From contig OZ038479.1 of assembly GCA_964036315.1 (NCBI GenBank), positions 59,547,746 through 59,611,745 of the forward strand: a stretch of 64,000 nucleotides of DNA, given 5' to 3'. A program made the translations under genes and the position numbers. Under the pieces are notes generated by a model, which saw nothing but the letters and a program-made list of their open reading frames with translations, was not told where the DNA came from and did not search any database. This DNA comes from Acanthosepion esculentum. Its lineage: Eukaryota > Mollusca > Cephalopoda > Sepiida > Sepiidae. The first letter of the stretch is position 1, and the number at the start of each line of letters is the position of its first letter. This document shows, in pieces, positions 33,833-44,852 of the stretch.

Positions 33833-34640
33833 ACATTTCTGACAATGTACATGCATATATGTTTATTTGTTCTTCATCTGTCTGCTTTAGATTTTGCTAT
33901 TACTGATCATATTGAATCTTTCAATGAAATAGAACACTCCCTGCATCTTATATATTGTTTCATTGACTTGAACAATCACAGGCTGAAGCAAGCAACCTTC
34001 TCTGCCTTCCCTATGATAGTGTAAAAATTCATGATGTGGATATATTTTAATTATTTATGACACATTTCTGAAAATTGAAAAACTCACATCTCTTATTTGA
34101 TACTGCCCTTATTTGGGAGTTGTATACATTCCTGATCTAGGCCTCATCTATTCAATAATGACCATTGTGTTAGCATATCTGTTGATTCACTCATATTCCT
34201 CATGTAATTTATGATAATGCCAGAAAATTATTTTGTGCTCTTTTGGTTTGGAAACCTAATAACAAAAAACAGGTATTCTTTGAAATTTTGATAGATCTAT
34301 ATCCAATCAATGCTAGCATTAGGATGATTAGGACTCTCTCAATATAATCATCAGTGTTTTACTTTTTATTCGTTCCTAAGAAAATGTATTGGGAATTTTT
34401 GTTCTTTGGTAAAGCCATCATCCCAATTATGAGGAAGAATTAGGCAATGATTAGGCAGAATATAAAGAAGATGACATTAATAATTTTCTAGATTAAATTC
34501 GATAACGATAACATAGTTCACTTTCCTCCATTGTGTTTATGCGACTGTAATAGCATATTTATATTGCTATGACAATTTTTTTTTATTTTATTCCACTATG
34601 TGAAGGTCATGGTAGTTGGTGTCACCATACATTTTTTTAT

Positions 34641-35023
34641 ACCTTGGCAAGGTGAAGTGAATTATAATAGATTAGTAGGCCTATTGAGGAGGACGTTAGC
34701 CTAGTATATTCAGCAATTCTTTCAGGCATCTGACTCTCCAGTGTTCCTCTCTGTCCAGTATTTTTACTTCATTCCACATTGCACTTTTCCCTCTACACAT
34801 GATCAGCTATTCCTGATTTAATTATCTCACCTCTGAATACAACTTCTTCATGTTCTTCCAGCCTATTCTGAAGGACCTGTTCAGTGTTGATCATTTCCTG
34901 TTGGTAAGTGTTTGGATCATCACTTTTTGAACAGTGTTTTAGGCACCAGACTGTTTCGTTACACTGGTTGGATGGTGGTAGGGCTGGTGCAAGGGTCTTG
35001 TTCTCCCCCACAACTGAAATCAA
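34641..35023 (-). pseudogene. Penelope-like GIY-YIG endonuclease fragment, copy A
   Basis: The minus strand reads PALPPSNQCNETVWCLKHCS, then QVLQNRLEEHEEVVFRGEI, then KSGIADHV and a stop (34795-34793). In the next frame it continues SAMWNEVKILDREEHWRVRC and LKELLNILG to a stop. RLxEH, SGIADH and W-x4-I-LDRE-x2-W-x2-R are the C-terminal marks of the GIY-YIG endonuclease in Penelope-like retroelements, where it nicks target DNA. The reverse transcriptase is absent. The stop and frameshift are shared with copy B, so both descend from one broken insertion. Neither can make the full domain, yet 361 bp are almost unchanged between copies. Confidence 0.65.
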
Positions 35024-36098
35024 TGATACAGGGCTCCCACTCTATTACACCTCAATTTTCATAAGGTAGTATTTATATAAAATATAAATTTTATTGTAAA
35101 TTAATTATGTACAATAACAGATTATATGCAATATAGGTGAACAATTCAACTAGAAAAACTGAAAATAAATACAATGTATCTAAATGCAAATTAGAGACAT
35201 GTCATAACAGATCATTCCATGTTAAATACAATATTTTGCAGCAATTTTTAACATCAACTCGAGATTTTTCTTGTTAAAAGGTTTAATTGTTTTAACACAT
35301 TCAACATTATGGATAAAAAATTGTGACTTTTATATTAGCATTTTTTGAGACTTAGCATGAGCAAAAACAAATTAACAGATTTGAACAAAAAAGAAAAAGA
35401 TCCCAGAATTATGTCAAAATCTTTAAAAAAAATTTTCAATTTAATAGTCAGTTTTGTGGATGTATATTGTGGTGTGATGGATATTGGTTTGGAATGACAG
35501 TTGGGGGAGCCGAATTTGAATTTGAGTCAATTTCCTTACATTCACTTACACACACATACTCTTGGGAAAGGTATGAATCTATCACTTTTGCTTCCAGCTA
35601 TGAGTTAAATATCAGGACAAGCTGGGTTCTATAGCCTTGCTTGGCAACCAGTCTACTGCAGAAAGTATTATCAACCTATCATTCGAAAATCTTCAAAACA
35701 CTCTTTGAACTTACCTTGAGCCAGGATAGAAGAGTAGGCTTATAAGATTAACATAAGAATAATATCTCCTGTCTGCAACAAGTGGAGTAAGCGACTGATA
35801 ATTTTCTGATTAGTTTAATTTTTGTATATAAATGTAGGTGGCAAGAAACTAATGTTGATAAGATAGGGCCACAAAGCACCCCAGGCTCCCAAAACGTTGG
35901 GGCTAGTATGCACTGACCCTGTTGAAAATTACTTTGCAACAAATCACTAGAACTAATATTAGACTTTGAAAAGAGTTTTAAATTGTTTTTCATTTTCATT
36001 TTTTCTCTAGGGTTGAAATTTAATAAATGGCGAGTGACCATGCCAATGTTTTAAAAATATCTAAAAACTATATTTAAATATATAACATCCATTTTCTT

Positions 36099-36395
36099 CA
36101 GTATCTGTCTATATTTCTGAGATGAGGTATTATGTACACTATTTACATTATTTGGACTATTGTCCTCATCTTTGTCACCATATTTATTACAACATTTCAG
36201 CGTTAACAGGAGATAACTGATATCCATTAAAACATGGCACATGCACTAGAACGAACAGTCTACCCCAGTGAGTGAAATGAAGGGTTCAGCTTGACATTCC
36301 AACCACCTGAAGAAGGCCGGAGCGTACAAACGCCAAGACGTAATAAATATGGCGACAAAGATGAGGACAATAGTCCAAATAATGTAAATAGTATT
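36099..36395. mobile_element. 297-bp inverted-repeat element with 9-bp target duplication
   Basis: Flanked by CATTTTCTT at 36090-36098 and 36396-36404. Copy B (near 54150) has uninterrupted sequence with a single similar site. Inside are arms at 36139-36190 and 36340-36391, inverted over 52 bp with one mismatch, beginning CTATTTACATTATTTGG. The right part has ACCTGAAGAAGGCCGG. Related sequence lies at 16075-16200. No ORF. Probably a short retroelement or Penelope-type terminal piece. Confidence 0.75.
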
Positions 36396-37011
36396 CATTT
36401 TCTTTTCTTTATTTCTATTTTTTTTTACCGATTAAACTTTGTATCATTATTTTTGTTGTTTTAATAAAAAAAATAAACCCAAATCAATTGCAAAATCCAG
36501 TTACTCATTATATTTAATAATTTCGTTTTTCGAACAGGAGTGGAATTACAGTAACAATGCATAAATAGAACATCAATTTTATTTTGAGTAACAAATATGC
36601 ATCCCTTATAGAAAATTCAGCTAATTTCATTTTTCCTCTATAGCTGAGGTTTGATAAATAAACACTTAAAACAGAATAATAATAATAATGAAAAAAGAGA
36701 GATGTCCCAAACGAAATTGAGGAAATCAGGTATCAAAAGAATAATAGTAAGAAAAGAGATGATCAGTATGTTGTTAAAACAACTTTAGGTAGGAAAATCC
36801 ATAAACCTGGATATTTTAGCAACTATATATGAATTGATAAAATTAAAAAAACAAAATTAATGACAAAAAAATATTTAATATTACCAGTAAAGTAAAATGA
36901 ATGAAAAAAATAAATGTAAAATATTTCATTTTTATTTTCAAAATAAATGTTTTTAATAATAATAATTGGAAGCAAGAATTGCTTCCCCCTTGCATGTATA
37001 ATTCGCAGTTC

Positions 37012-37960
37012 TTTTTTTTTTTTTTTTTTTTAAATTAAAAAAGAAAAAACAGTTATTAAAATATCGTCAAGTGAATGTTTTCCTGTCTTGGCATTTTGTG
37101 AGATGCTTCATGCTTTAATTAATGGCTCTGGTGTGCCACTATGATTAAGCAGTATTAATTACACACTCAGATTTTTATTTGCATTTTTTTTTTGCTTTCA
37201 TTCAGAAATTATGAGATCCCACATAAGAAGTTTATATCAAAATTGTCATTATCCTGGCAGTGTTTTGGCATTTAAAAGGATGAATAGAACTATTAAAATA
37301 TTTTCTTATAAACAAAAATCATGCAAACCCATGGGTGAAGACGTCAGTTGTGTATGTATATAGAAACGTAGCATTTGTTCCTAAGGGGAAGGAGAGGAGA
37401 ATGCACACGCCTGGATTAAATGTGCGATCCTGCTGCCAAGCAGTTGATCCTCCTAACCACCAAAACTGTCAAGGAAGATTGATGATTCTACTTATTTTTT
37501 CCTTTTCAGGTAAAGATTTTTATGTAACTTTTTTTTTTTGTGCCAAATAATAAGTGGGTGAAAAACACTTTTCTCCTTGAGAGATTACATTTTTAAATGT
37601 GTCCACTGAAATGCAAAGTAGAAAAGAGAACGAGGCAAGAAGTTGCCCAGTATTTATAGTGTAAGGAGAGCGAAACCTAGTGAACAATTAGGGAATTAAG
37701 GAAGCGCTAACTCTGACACTCTTTTTTTTTTTTTGGTTTGTGAGGTTGACATCCTCATCAACCCTGCAACAACAGCATGAATTTGAATAACTATACCAAT
37801 GTTTAAAAATATCTATATAAACAATTACTTTCTTGATTATTGCAGTGCTCTTTTGTATTTTTTTCACATGCTATTTAAAAAGGGGATTGTAAGAGAAAAT
37901 TAATGTCACTGACCTCACACTAGGCTACCGTGCATAAATAAGTGTTACTTTCATTATGTT
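37012..37960. other. Spacer private to copy A, no gene recognised
   Basis: Contains a run of about 20 T near 37012-37032 and a 71-codon open frame (37335-37550) without recognised motifs. Most of it has no counterpart in copy B. Confidence 0.4.
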
Positions 37961-37999
37961 ATAAACACATGTATGGTAGCATGAAACAACAAATACCAT

Positions 38000-39060
38000 C
38001 AGTGATGTAACAGAAAAAGAAGGCAAAAATTGTTATAGAAATTCCAAAATTTTGGCCAAAATTTTTTTTCCCACGGATCAGTGGGTGACCATAAATTAGT
38101 ATGGGAAATGTTAGTGTCTTTTTGTGGTTCAATAAATTATTGATTTGGAAAATCTTGCAAAAATCAAATAATAATCGGATTTTAATCATTAAAATTTAAT
38201 GAAATTTTCACAAGTAAATGAAATTAATTTTTTAAATGTTTCTTTTTCAAAATCTTTGTGTGTGTGTATAAACATTAGTTACCCCTGTTCCAATTATGAT
38301 TTGATGAAATTTCAGGAAATTCCTTTTTATGTCACTTCTTATAAGGACAAGTTCTCGGGGAATTTAAATCATGAATCCCTTGATCAAACAGGCCACCCAG
38401 TTACTGAAAATTTGTTCTGAATCGTAAAATAAAAAAAGGCAATAAAACTAAAGCATTAATTCTCGGTGAATAATGAGCTTTTCCAATTTTATATCTTTTA
38501 AAATTCAGTTACATAAATGGCACAGCCACTCGAATCCGAGGATGCCAGTCTACCAGGACGGCTAGCTAATCTCCACTGCAGGCGCCTGCTCAAGCACATT
38601 TATGTTTGTTCAAGATCCACTTATACTGCAACTATGCTGAGCAGACCTTAGTTACAGTTTCTGGGAGAGTGCGTGTTATCAGCACGTTCAAACCATCATG
38701 ATGACTTCACTCACGAGGCTTGGGTCAATCCATGGCATGGTTTTTTTTTTTTTTCAGGCACTTTACAATGGTGCCGCAGACAAATCAACCCTGGTGTTTG
38801 GTGAGATTCAAGCCAGAGTCTTGTGGTCGGAAAGCAAACGTTCTAACCACTCGGCTATCAGTCATGTATTTGTTGTTAATTAAAAACTATATTTACTAAT
38901 CACAAATAGAAAAGCGCACTACTATTCAACAAAATTTTTTAAAGAATTTTGAATTTATGTGTAAATGTGTTGATTTTTGTAATTACAGATGTCCAGACAC
39001 AATATTATTATCATAATAAGAGTGGTATAATAAAATTAAAATTCATTTTTTCTGACAATT
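38000..39060 (+). repeat. R1 repeat copy, plus orientation, split by a SINE
   Basis: R1 blocks run 38080-38510 ('CAGTGGGTGACCATAAATTAGTATGG', 'GGACAAGTTCTCGGGGAATTTAAATC') and resume at 38885 with 'AAACTATATTTACTAATCACAAAT'. The copy B equivalent, about 55340-55920, is unbroken. Confidence 0.65.
38515..38870 (-). mobile_element. tRNA-derived SINE
   Basis: The minus strand begins with a tRNA-like head: GATAGCCGAGTGGTTAGAAC (A box, 38862-38843) and GGCTTGAATCTCACC (B box, 38813-38799), spaced as in tRNA genes. An anticodon-arm-like part, CTTTCCGACCACAAG, lies between. The body continues to about 38515 and has a T-rich internal tract (38741-38755). It interrupts an R1 copy and is missing from the duplicate at 55850-55890, so it inserted after the duplication. 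Confidence 0.75.
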
Positions 39061-39204
39061 TTCAAGCATAAAGAAAATGTAGAAATTCACTTTTATTATA
39101 AAAGTTTTATATGTTGAGGTTCCATTACAATTCTAAACATGGCTTTTTAAAACAACAAACGTTGCCTATACAAGAGAAAGTATTTAATGGCAATCGTGTT
39201 ATCG

Positions 39205-39218
39205 CCCCCCCCCTTTTT

Positions 39219-39250
<32 letters not shown>
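39205..39250. repeat. Poly-C, poly-T and (TG)n tract
   Basis: Nine C, then ten T, then a TG repeat to 39250. Open frames across it are artefacts. Confidence 0.95.
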
Positions 39251-39254
<4 letters not shown>

Positions 39255-41084
39255 TAAGTTTGCCGATTTTTTTCATTTTAAAATATGCATTTTCTTCTTT
39301 GGAGGTACATACATTTTTAAATCATTTGAAATGCTTTTTTTCTTTCTTTCTTTTCGTGACCTTTTATTTAGGAAGTAGTAGGGCGATGTCAATCTTTTTT
39401 TTTTAGCCTAGCTCCATTATTTAATGATTAAATTTTTTTAATCAATCTTTTTTTTTTTTTATAGCCTTGTCCGAAATTATACATGATCTTCCTTTTTTGT
39501 ATATTAGTGATTCAATAACATTTCTATTTCTTATGAATCCCGCGTTATGAAAAATTGACATTGACAAGTGGGTGCACGTAGATTCAAGTCTGCCTTAAGG
39601 TACTTAACGCCGCCGGTGTCGATTGCAGAAAAGAAGGGTCAGGTATGAATTCTTTTTTGTATAACTTTATATTCCATAAATTATTATAATACATCTGAAG
39701 ATTTTTAAACGTAAGGAACTTCTCAAAAATAATTTCCCGTTTGTACGTGTTATTTTCAATTTCGTAATGTTTTGTTTTTGTCATTCGTTTCAACTTCGAC
39801 ACTGAAAAACGAACAAAAAGAAACAATACGAAAATACTAGGGTAGATCCGGTAGATTGACAAAGAAATTCCAAGATCATAGCCCAAAGAAATCTTCTAGT
39901 TTTCTTTTTCTTATTGCATTTTCTGATTTGAAAGGTAAGTGGAAGAAAAAAAAAAAAACAACAAATAATTTCGATAAAAAAATAAAATCGTTATTTGCCC
40001 TCCATTTTTTTTTTTTTTAGCAAAATAGAAAATGAAAATAAATTCAACCGTAATTTCATCATATCAGATATTTTGAAGAAATATTTTTAAAAACCGTACG
40101 AAAGGAAATTAGTTTGATTTTGTTATTTCGCTTTGAAGTTTTTATTTTGTTTTCAATCACACCACACTCACAGCAAGTGAATTTGAACATCCATAAAAAA
40201 TAGCATCTCTTATTAAATTTGACTTTGTTTTTTAACATTATTTTAAATAAAAATAATTACAAGTTACTCTTTTTTTAAAAAAGGTTCGTTATTGGGAATA
40301 TAATGAATCCAAATGATATTTTTGGTTTGATGGATATGTAGCAATACAAAAAATTGTTTAGGTTGAGTTGACAGAAATAAATCCAAAGAAAATCATTTGG
40401 ACACAAAAATAATCTTTTTTTTTTTTTTTTTTTTTCCATCTTCTTGAAATGGAAGAACCACCAAATCTAAATTATTATTATTATTATTTTTATTTTATTT
40501 TAAGAAAAAAGAGCAATCCATGTTAAAAAAAGGGCTCCAGAGTTGATAAAAACAAAGTTTTATCGTACAAATATTTAAAAGGGAAAGAACAGTATTTTTT
40601 CGTCAGCGGGTGGGCCAAAGTAACCTGTATTTGCGGTAAAAAGAACATTGTTTTTGAAATTGTTGCAAAAATCAATTTCAAATAGTTGTCGAATTTTATT
40701 GAAATTTCTAGGACTTATTCTCATAAATGAATGAAAATATTGTTGAAATTTTTTTTAGAAAATCTTGGTAGGAACATTTTTTTTTATATACACTTTCTTT
40801 GACTTATCGAAATTAAATTTCAGCCCTTTATTTCTTAGTTAAAAAAGTTAAAAAGAAGGACTCTTTGCAGAAATCATCAATTTTTTTTTTTTTTTTTTTT
40901 TTGGAAACAAACATCATTTACCAAAAATCTGCTCTGAATTGTAAAATTTAAAAAAATGCAATAAGAGAAGACTAAAACTAAGACATTGGTTTTAGGTACG
41001 TCCATATCAATAAAAATTAAAAAGGGTCTCTTAAACTTGATGAAAATAATTTTTTATTGTCTAGGTACCTTCGTGAGATCGCTA

Positions 41085-41835
41085 AAAACGGAACATAGAG
41101 CATCATGAAAAAGATGCCAAACTTGACGAAGAGGAAAGAACAAAGTATTTTGTAATTATTTTTTTAAAATTTTTTCCAACTTTTTAGAAAATTCTAAATT
41201 TTGATTGAAAAACCTTGTGTCTCTTCGTGTCCAACGGAGCTACTAAGTAACATAAAATTTTAGCGTTTTTTTGTTTTGTTTTTTCAGACATTAATTTTGA
41301 AAATCTTACAAAAATAAAAATAATTGTCGGATTTTAATGAAATTTTCAGAAACTATTCACAAATGATGGAACTTATTATAAATATGTTTTCCTTTTTTAA
41401 AGTCATGGCAAAATTTTTTTTTTTTTCATATGTATCCCCCCCCCCCAACTAATTGTACGGAGCTAATATAAAAAAAATATTTTTGCCATGACTTTAAAAA
41501 AGAAAACATGTTTATAATAATTTCCATCATTTGTGAATAGTTTCTGAAAGTTTCATTAACATCCAACAATTATTTTTATTTTTGCAAGATTTTCCAAATT
41601 AATGTGTCGTACAAAAAAACCTGCTAAAATTTTGTTATTTAGTAGTTCCACTGATACAAAGAGAAACAAGGTTTTTTTTAAATCAGAAGGTAGAATATTC
41701 TAAAAAGAAGGAAAATTTTAAAAAAATAATTAAAGTCTTTCCCTTTAATAATAGCATAAACATTTAGATGATAAAATTTTGTCTTCATCAAGTTTGGCAT
41801 CTTTTTCATCATGCTATGCTCTCTTTTTTTTTTTT
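41085..41835. repeat. Inverted repeat with about 350-bp arms
   Basis: Left arm about 41085-41430 and right arm about 41478-41835, separated by 45 bp that contain an 11-C run (41436-41446). Near the centre, 'TTTAAAGTCATGGCAAAAT' pairs with 'ATTTTTGCCATGACTTTAAA'. Outward, 'TTCACAAATGATGGAA' pairs with 'TTCCATCATTTGTGAA'. Both arms are R1-type sequence, so this is two R1 copies tail to tail. Copy B keeps mainly the right arm (57470-57810). Confidence 0.8.
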
Positions 41836-42239
41836 TTTCTTTACCTAATTAAAATATAAGGGAACTGTTGTCTTTGGAACAATTTTTTTTAACCTGTCAT
41901 TTCAACATAATTCTCTTTATTAAAATATCTTCAAAAAATAAATTTTCAGAAAAGTATATTTTATTTGACAAATATTAACATTTAAAGTATAATTAATCTG
42001 ATCTGAAACAAATATTTGCTTAAGTTTTAAATTATTACAAAAATACATTTTTTTAACACAGCAGCAGCTGTGCATTTAAGCATGATGACAGATTGGGGTG
42101 TAAAAAAGTAATTGAATGTAACATTTTGTATATAATTCTTGTATATTATTTTATAGATAATGTTTATACATTTATATATAATTTCTATATACTCAGTAAT
42201 CTTAAAAATTTAAGAATTTCCGCAAGCTAATGTTTTAGT

Positions 42240-43060
42240 GAATTTTAGATACTTTCTGGCTTTAAATTTACTATAGTTACATCGCTCTTATTTTCTGATA
42301 ATGCCCTATATGATTATCTGTATCTACAAAAATCAGCACATTTAAACACATACAAAATCTATTCAAAATTATTTTAAAAAATACTGGGTGTCCTCACATT
42401 GTAATATGCTTTGATTAGTAAATATAGTTTTACTTTAACAATATTCCTTAACCTTTACACCATTGAAACCAAATTTTTTTAAATTTAAAAAGTATAAATT
42501 ATTCTAATTAAAATTGTAAAAATATGAAAACAAACCTTGTAAAAATTCGTTATTCATTGAAAAAAATAATTTTCTTAAGAAAATATTGTCCTTAATATGT
42601 ATTATTTATAAAAGCAATTAAAAGCTTTTCTAATTAAATAATATCTTAGTTTTATTCCATTTTTTTATTTTATTATTCAGAGCAGATTTTGGGTAAGATG
42701 CAGTCTATTTTACAAAAGAAAATTATGATTTAAATTCTCTAAAGAGTTCTGCTTTCAACTAATATAGTCACTAAAATAATCTTGTTGAATTCCTTAAGTT
42801 TTTATAAAATTAAGTAATATTTTTACTAGGATTTTCTAGAAAAGAAACATTTCTAAAATACTTTCATTCATATGTGAATGTTCTAAAAAGGATTAACAAA
42901 TTTGATTAAATATTAAAAAAATACTTTGGTCTTTTAATAATAACATAAATATTTTGATGATAAAACTAAGTTTTCTTTCAGTTGGTGGCATTTGTTCATC
43001 ATAGCATGTTCTTTTTTTTTTTTTTTTTTGGCAAATTAGTGTAGGTACCTAATTTTGATA
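42240..43060 (-). repeat. R1 repeat copy, minus orientation
   Basis: From 'TTTACTATAGTTACATCGCTC' and 'CTACAAAAATCAGCACATTTA' to the terminal 'GTGTAGGTACCTAATTTT' at 43040. Runs of T precede the end. The most complete reverse copy in the window. Confidence 0.7.
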
Positions 43061-44300
43061 TATGAAAAATTTATTTTTATTTTTTTGCCTTTAGTAAATG
43101 AAAATTCTTTTGGGATTTATTTTATAAACTCTAATAACTTTATATTGCATTTTTTTACTTTGAAGTTTTAGTTTTTTAATCTCAGTTAAAATTTCCATGT
43201 TACTATTTAAATTATTTTAAAGACCCAATTACAGAATGAAAAGGATTGATGGCATGATGATAGTGTTACAATGGTTTTGCTAAAACATGTTTTCAGGTAA
43301 AAAAAATATATATTTACCTTTTCAGTCAAGATACCTATATATAAATAAGAGCAATAACTACAATAAATTTAAAGATATAGTACCTAAAATTTGGAAAATC
43401 ATTAGATTATAGAGAATATTTTTCGACGTTTTTAAAATTTTTGACTAGTTAAAAATTATATTAAGAATGTGTTCACATTATATTCTTCAAGTGATTTTTA
43501 CAGAAAAAATAGAAAAAAATTAGATAACATTCCAATCATGTTGTCAACTCTTTAATATAAACACCAACATGTCTGTGTAAAAAATAAATAAAAAATAAAC
43601 AAAACAGATATGCATTTCTGCAATAATTTAAACAAAATAATTTTTTCCCCCATAAGATTAATTGAACGCAAAAACAGCTAATATTGCTCAAATAAAATTT
43701 CAAAAAGGCTATCTTACTTTGGAAAGAAGTTTTAATAAAGAGCATTGCATGACTGAAAATTACTAAAATCATTCAGCAATAAATTTTTTTTAGTAACTTA
43801 AAAAGATTTCTTTCCAGTCAATTTGTTTTGAAAACTTGCAAAGTATTTTGCTTATTTTAAATTTAATTGATTATTATAATTAAAACTAAAATAAAACCTT
43901 CAACAAATTATTTTTCTTTTTCACAAATTCATTTTGCACCTTACAGATTGTGTTCATTTTTAAAAGTAAGACTTTCTTTAAGCTTTATTTTCGTTTTACT
44001 TTAATAGATTAAATTTAATATTTCCAATAAGCAAAAATACTTAACTGTAATTCAAACTGAATTTAAATTGATCAAAATTATTTTTTCTGTAATTGCTAAA
44101 AATCAGCTGTACTGGCAAATCTGTTTATTAAAAATAAAAAATAAAAGTTACATTGCAGAAACTTTATTTGAAGATGATTAGCTGATTCATATTTGGATGA
44201 ATCATATTTGACAATGCTTACTCTTAGTTTAAAAAGCAGATAAGTATTTTTTAACAGGGAAGTCAGTGTTTTCATGACTCACCTTCAAGTATATTAATAT
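43060..44300. other. AT-rich spacer before ZNF unit 3
   Basis: No gene recognised. A 78-codon minus open frame (43772-43536), rich in Phe and Leu, is probably chance. Part near 43790-44060 contains two short pieces in inverted orientation around 43920-43980. Confidence 0.4.
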
Positions 44301-44549
44301 ATAAGGAATACAAAAAATCATTTCCAAGTAACAAAATGTAACATTTATTCTTACATCATTGTGAGGATAAAATAATCTATATATTGAACAAATTGTGATG
44401 GTAAAGCAAACTTGTTTCATTGCAAAATGTTTGATTTCACTAGCTGCTGTTGCTGCGTTAGTAAACTAACCTTAATATATAAATACATGTATCTATTATT
44501 ATAATATAGACAGCTTTCATATATTATTCAGTACCTAATATAACTTTTA

Positions 44550-44569
44550 TTGCTTTTTGTTGTTCACAG
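44550..44569 (+). promoter_or_regulatory. Predicted 3' splice site before ZNF unit 3
   Basis: TTGCTTTTTGTTGTTCACAG tract, AG at 44568-44569, base-for-base like unit 1. The related intron sequence starts near 44300. Confidence 0.7.
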
Positions 44570-44608
44570 ATGTTCTGGTGGCACAAGAATCACAATGGCT
44601 ATCATTGA
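44570..44608 (+). CDS. Possible upstream ORF (12 codons) in the ZNF3 leader
   Basis: MFWWHKNHNGYH and a stop, starting at the first base of the predicted exon, the same position and length as in unit 1. Confidence 0.35.
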   Translation: MFWWHKNHNGYH

Positions 44609-44852
44609 AAATTTCAATGAAGGAAAAAACATTTCACTTTCTAAGAAGAAAATAAATTTATTCTCTACTCCTCTTGTAAAATTTATGGATTTACATATAC
44701 AAAAGTATGACGATGAACTTTAACTAGCAAGGAATGATATACTTTGACATTTTGGTTTGTCTGTTGTACAAAACATATTTAGTGTCATATATGATTAAGT
44801 AGAACAGATAGGTCATATTCATGTGACTTTTTCTGATCTCAGACTAGGCTAG

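Larger units (their letters stand above)
33675..41835. repeat. Segmental duplicate, copy A
   Basis: Aligns in order with 51680-57810 through many blocks. Examples: 33700/51710, 34180/52205 (tail of a 'CTCATGTAATTTATGATAA' block), 34641/52727, 35160/53235, 36000/54060, 37800/55030, 39610/56330 (GTCGATTGCA near a CCGGTG/CGTCGGTG box), 41470/57470. Copy A is longer because of private insertions, among them 36099-36395 and about 38515-38870. Flank identity is roughly 85-92% by eye. The only coding trace is a Penelope-like fragment. Confidence 0.8.

Noticed and set aside
38801..38862. Functional tRNA gene on the minus strand
   Set aside because: A and B boxes are present, but the acceptor and T stems do not pair properly and a SINE body follows. 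It is a SINE head.
43536..43772. 78-codon Phe/Leu-rich minus-strand frame as a membrane protein
   Set aside because: Translating AT-rich DNA gives such residues by chance, and no conserved motif or paralogue elsewhere in the window supports it.
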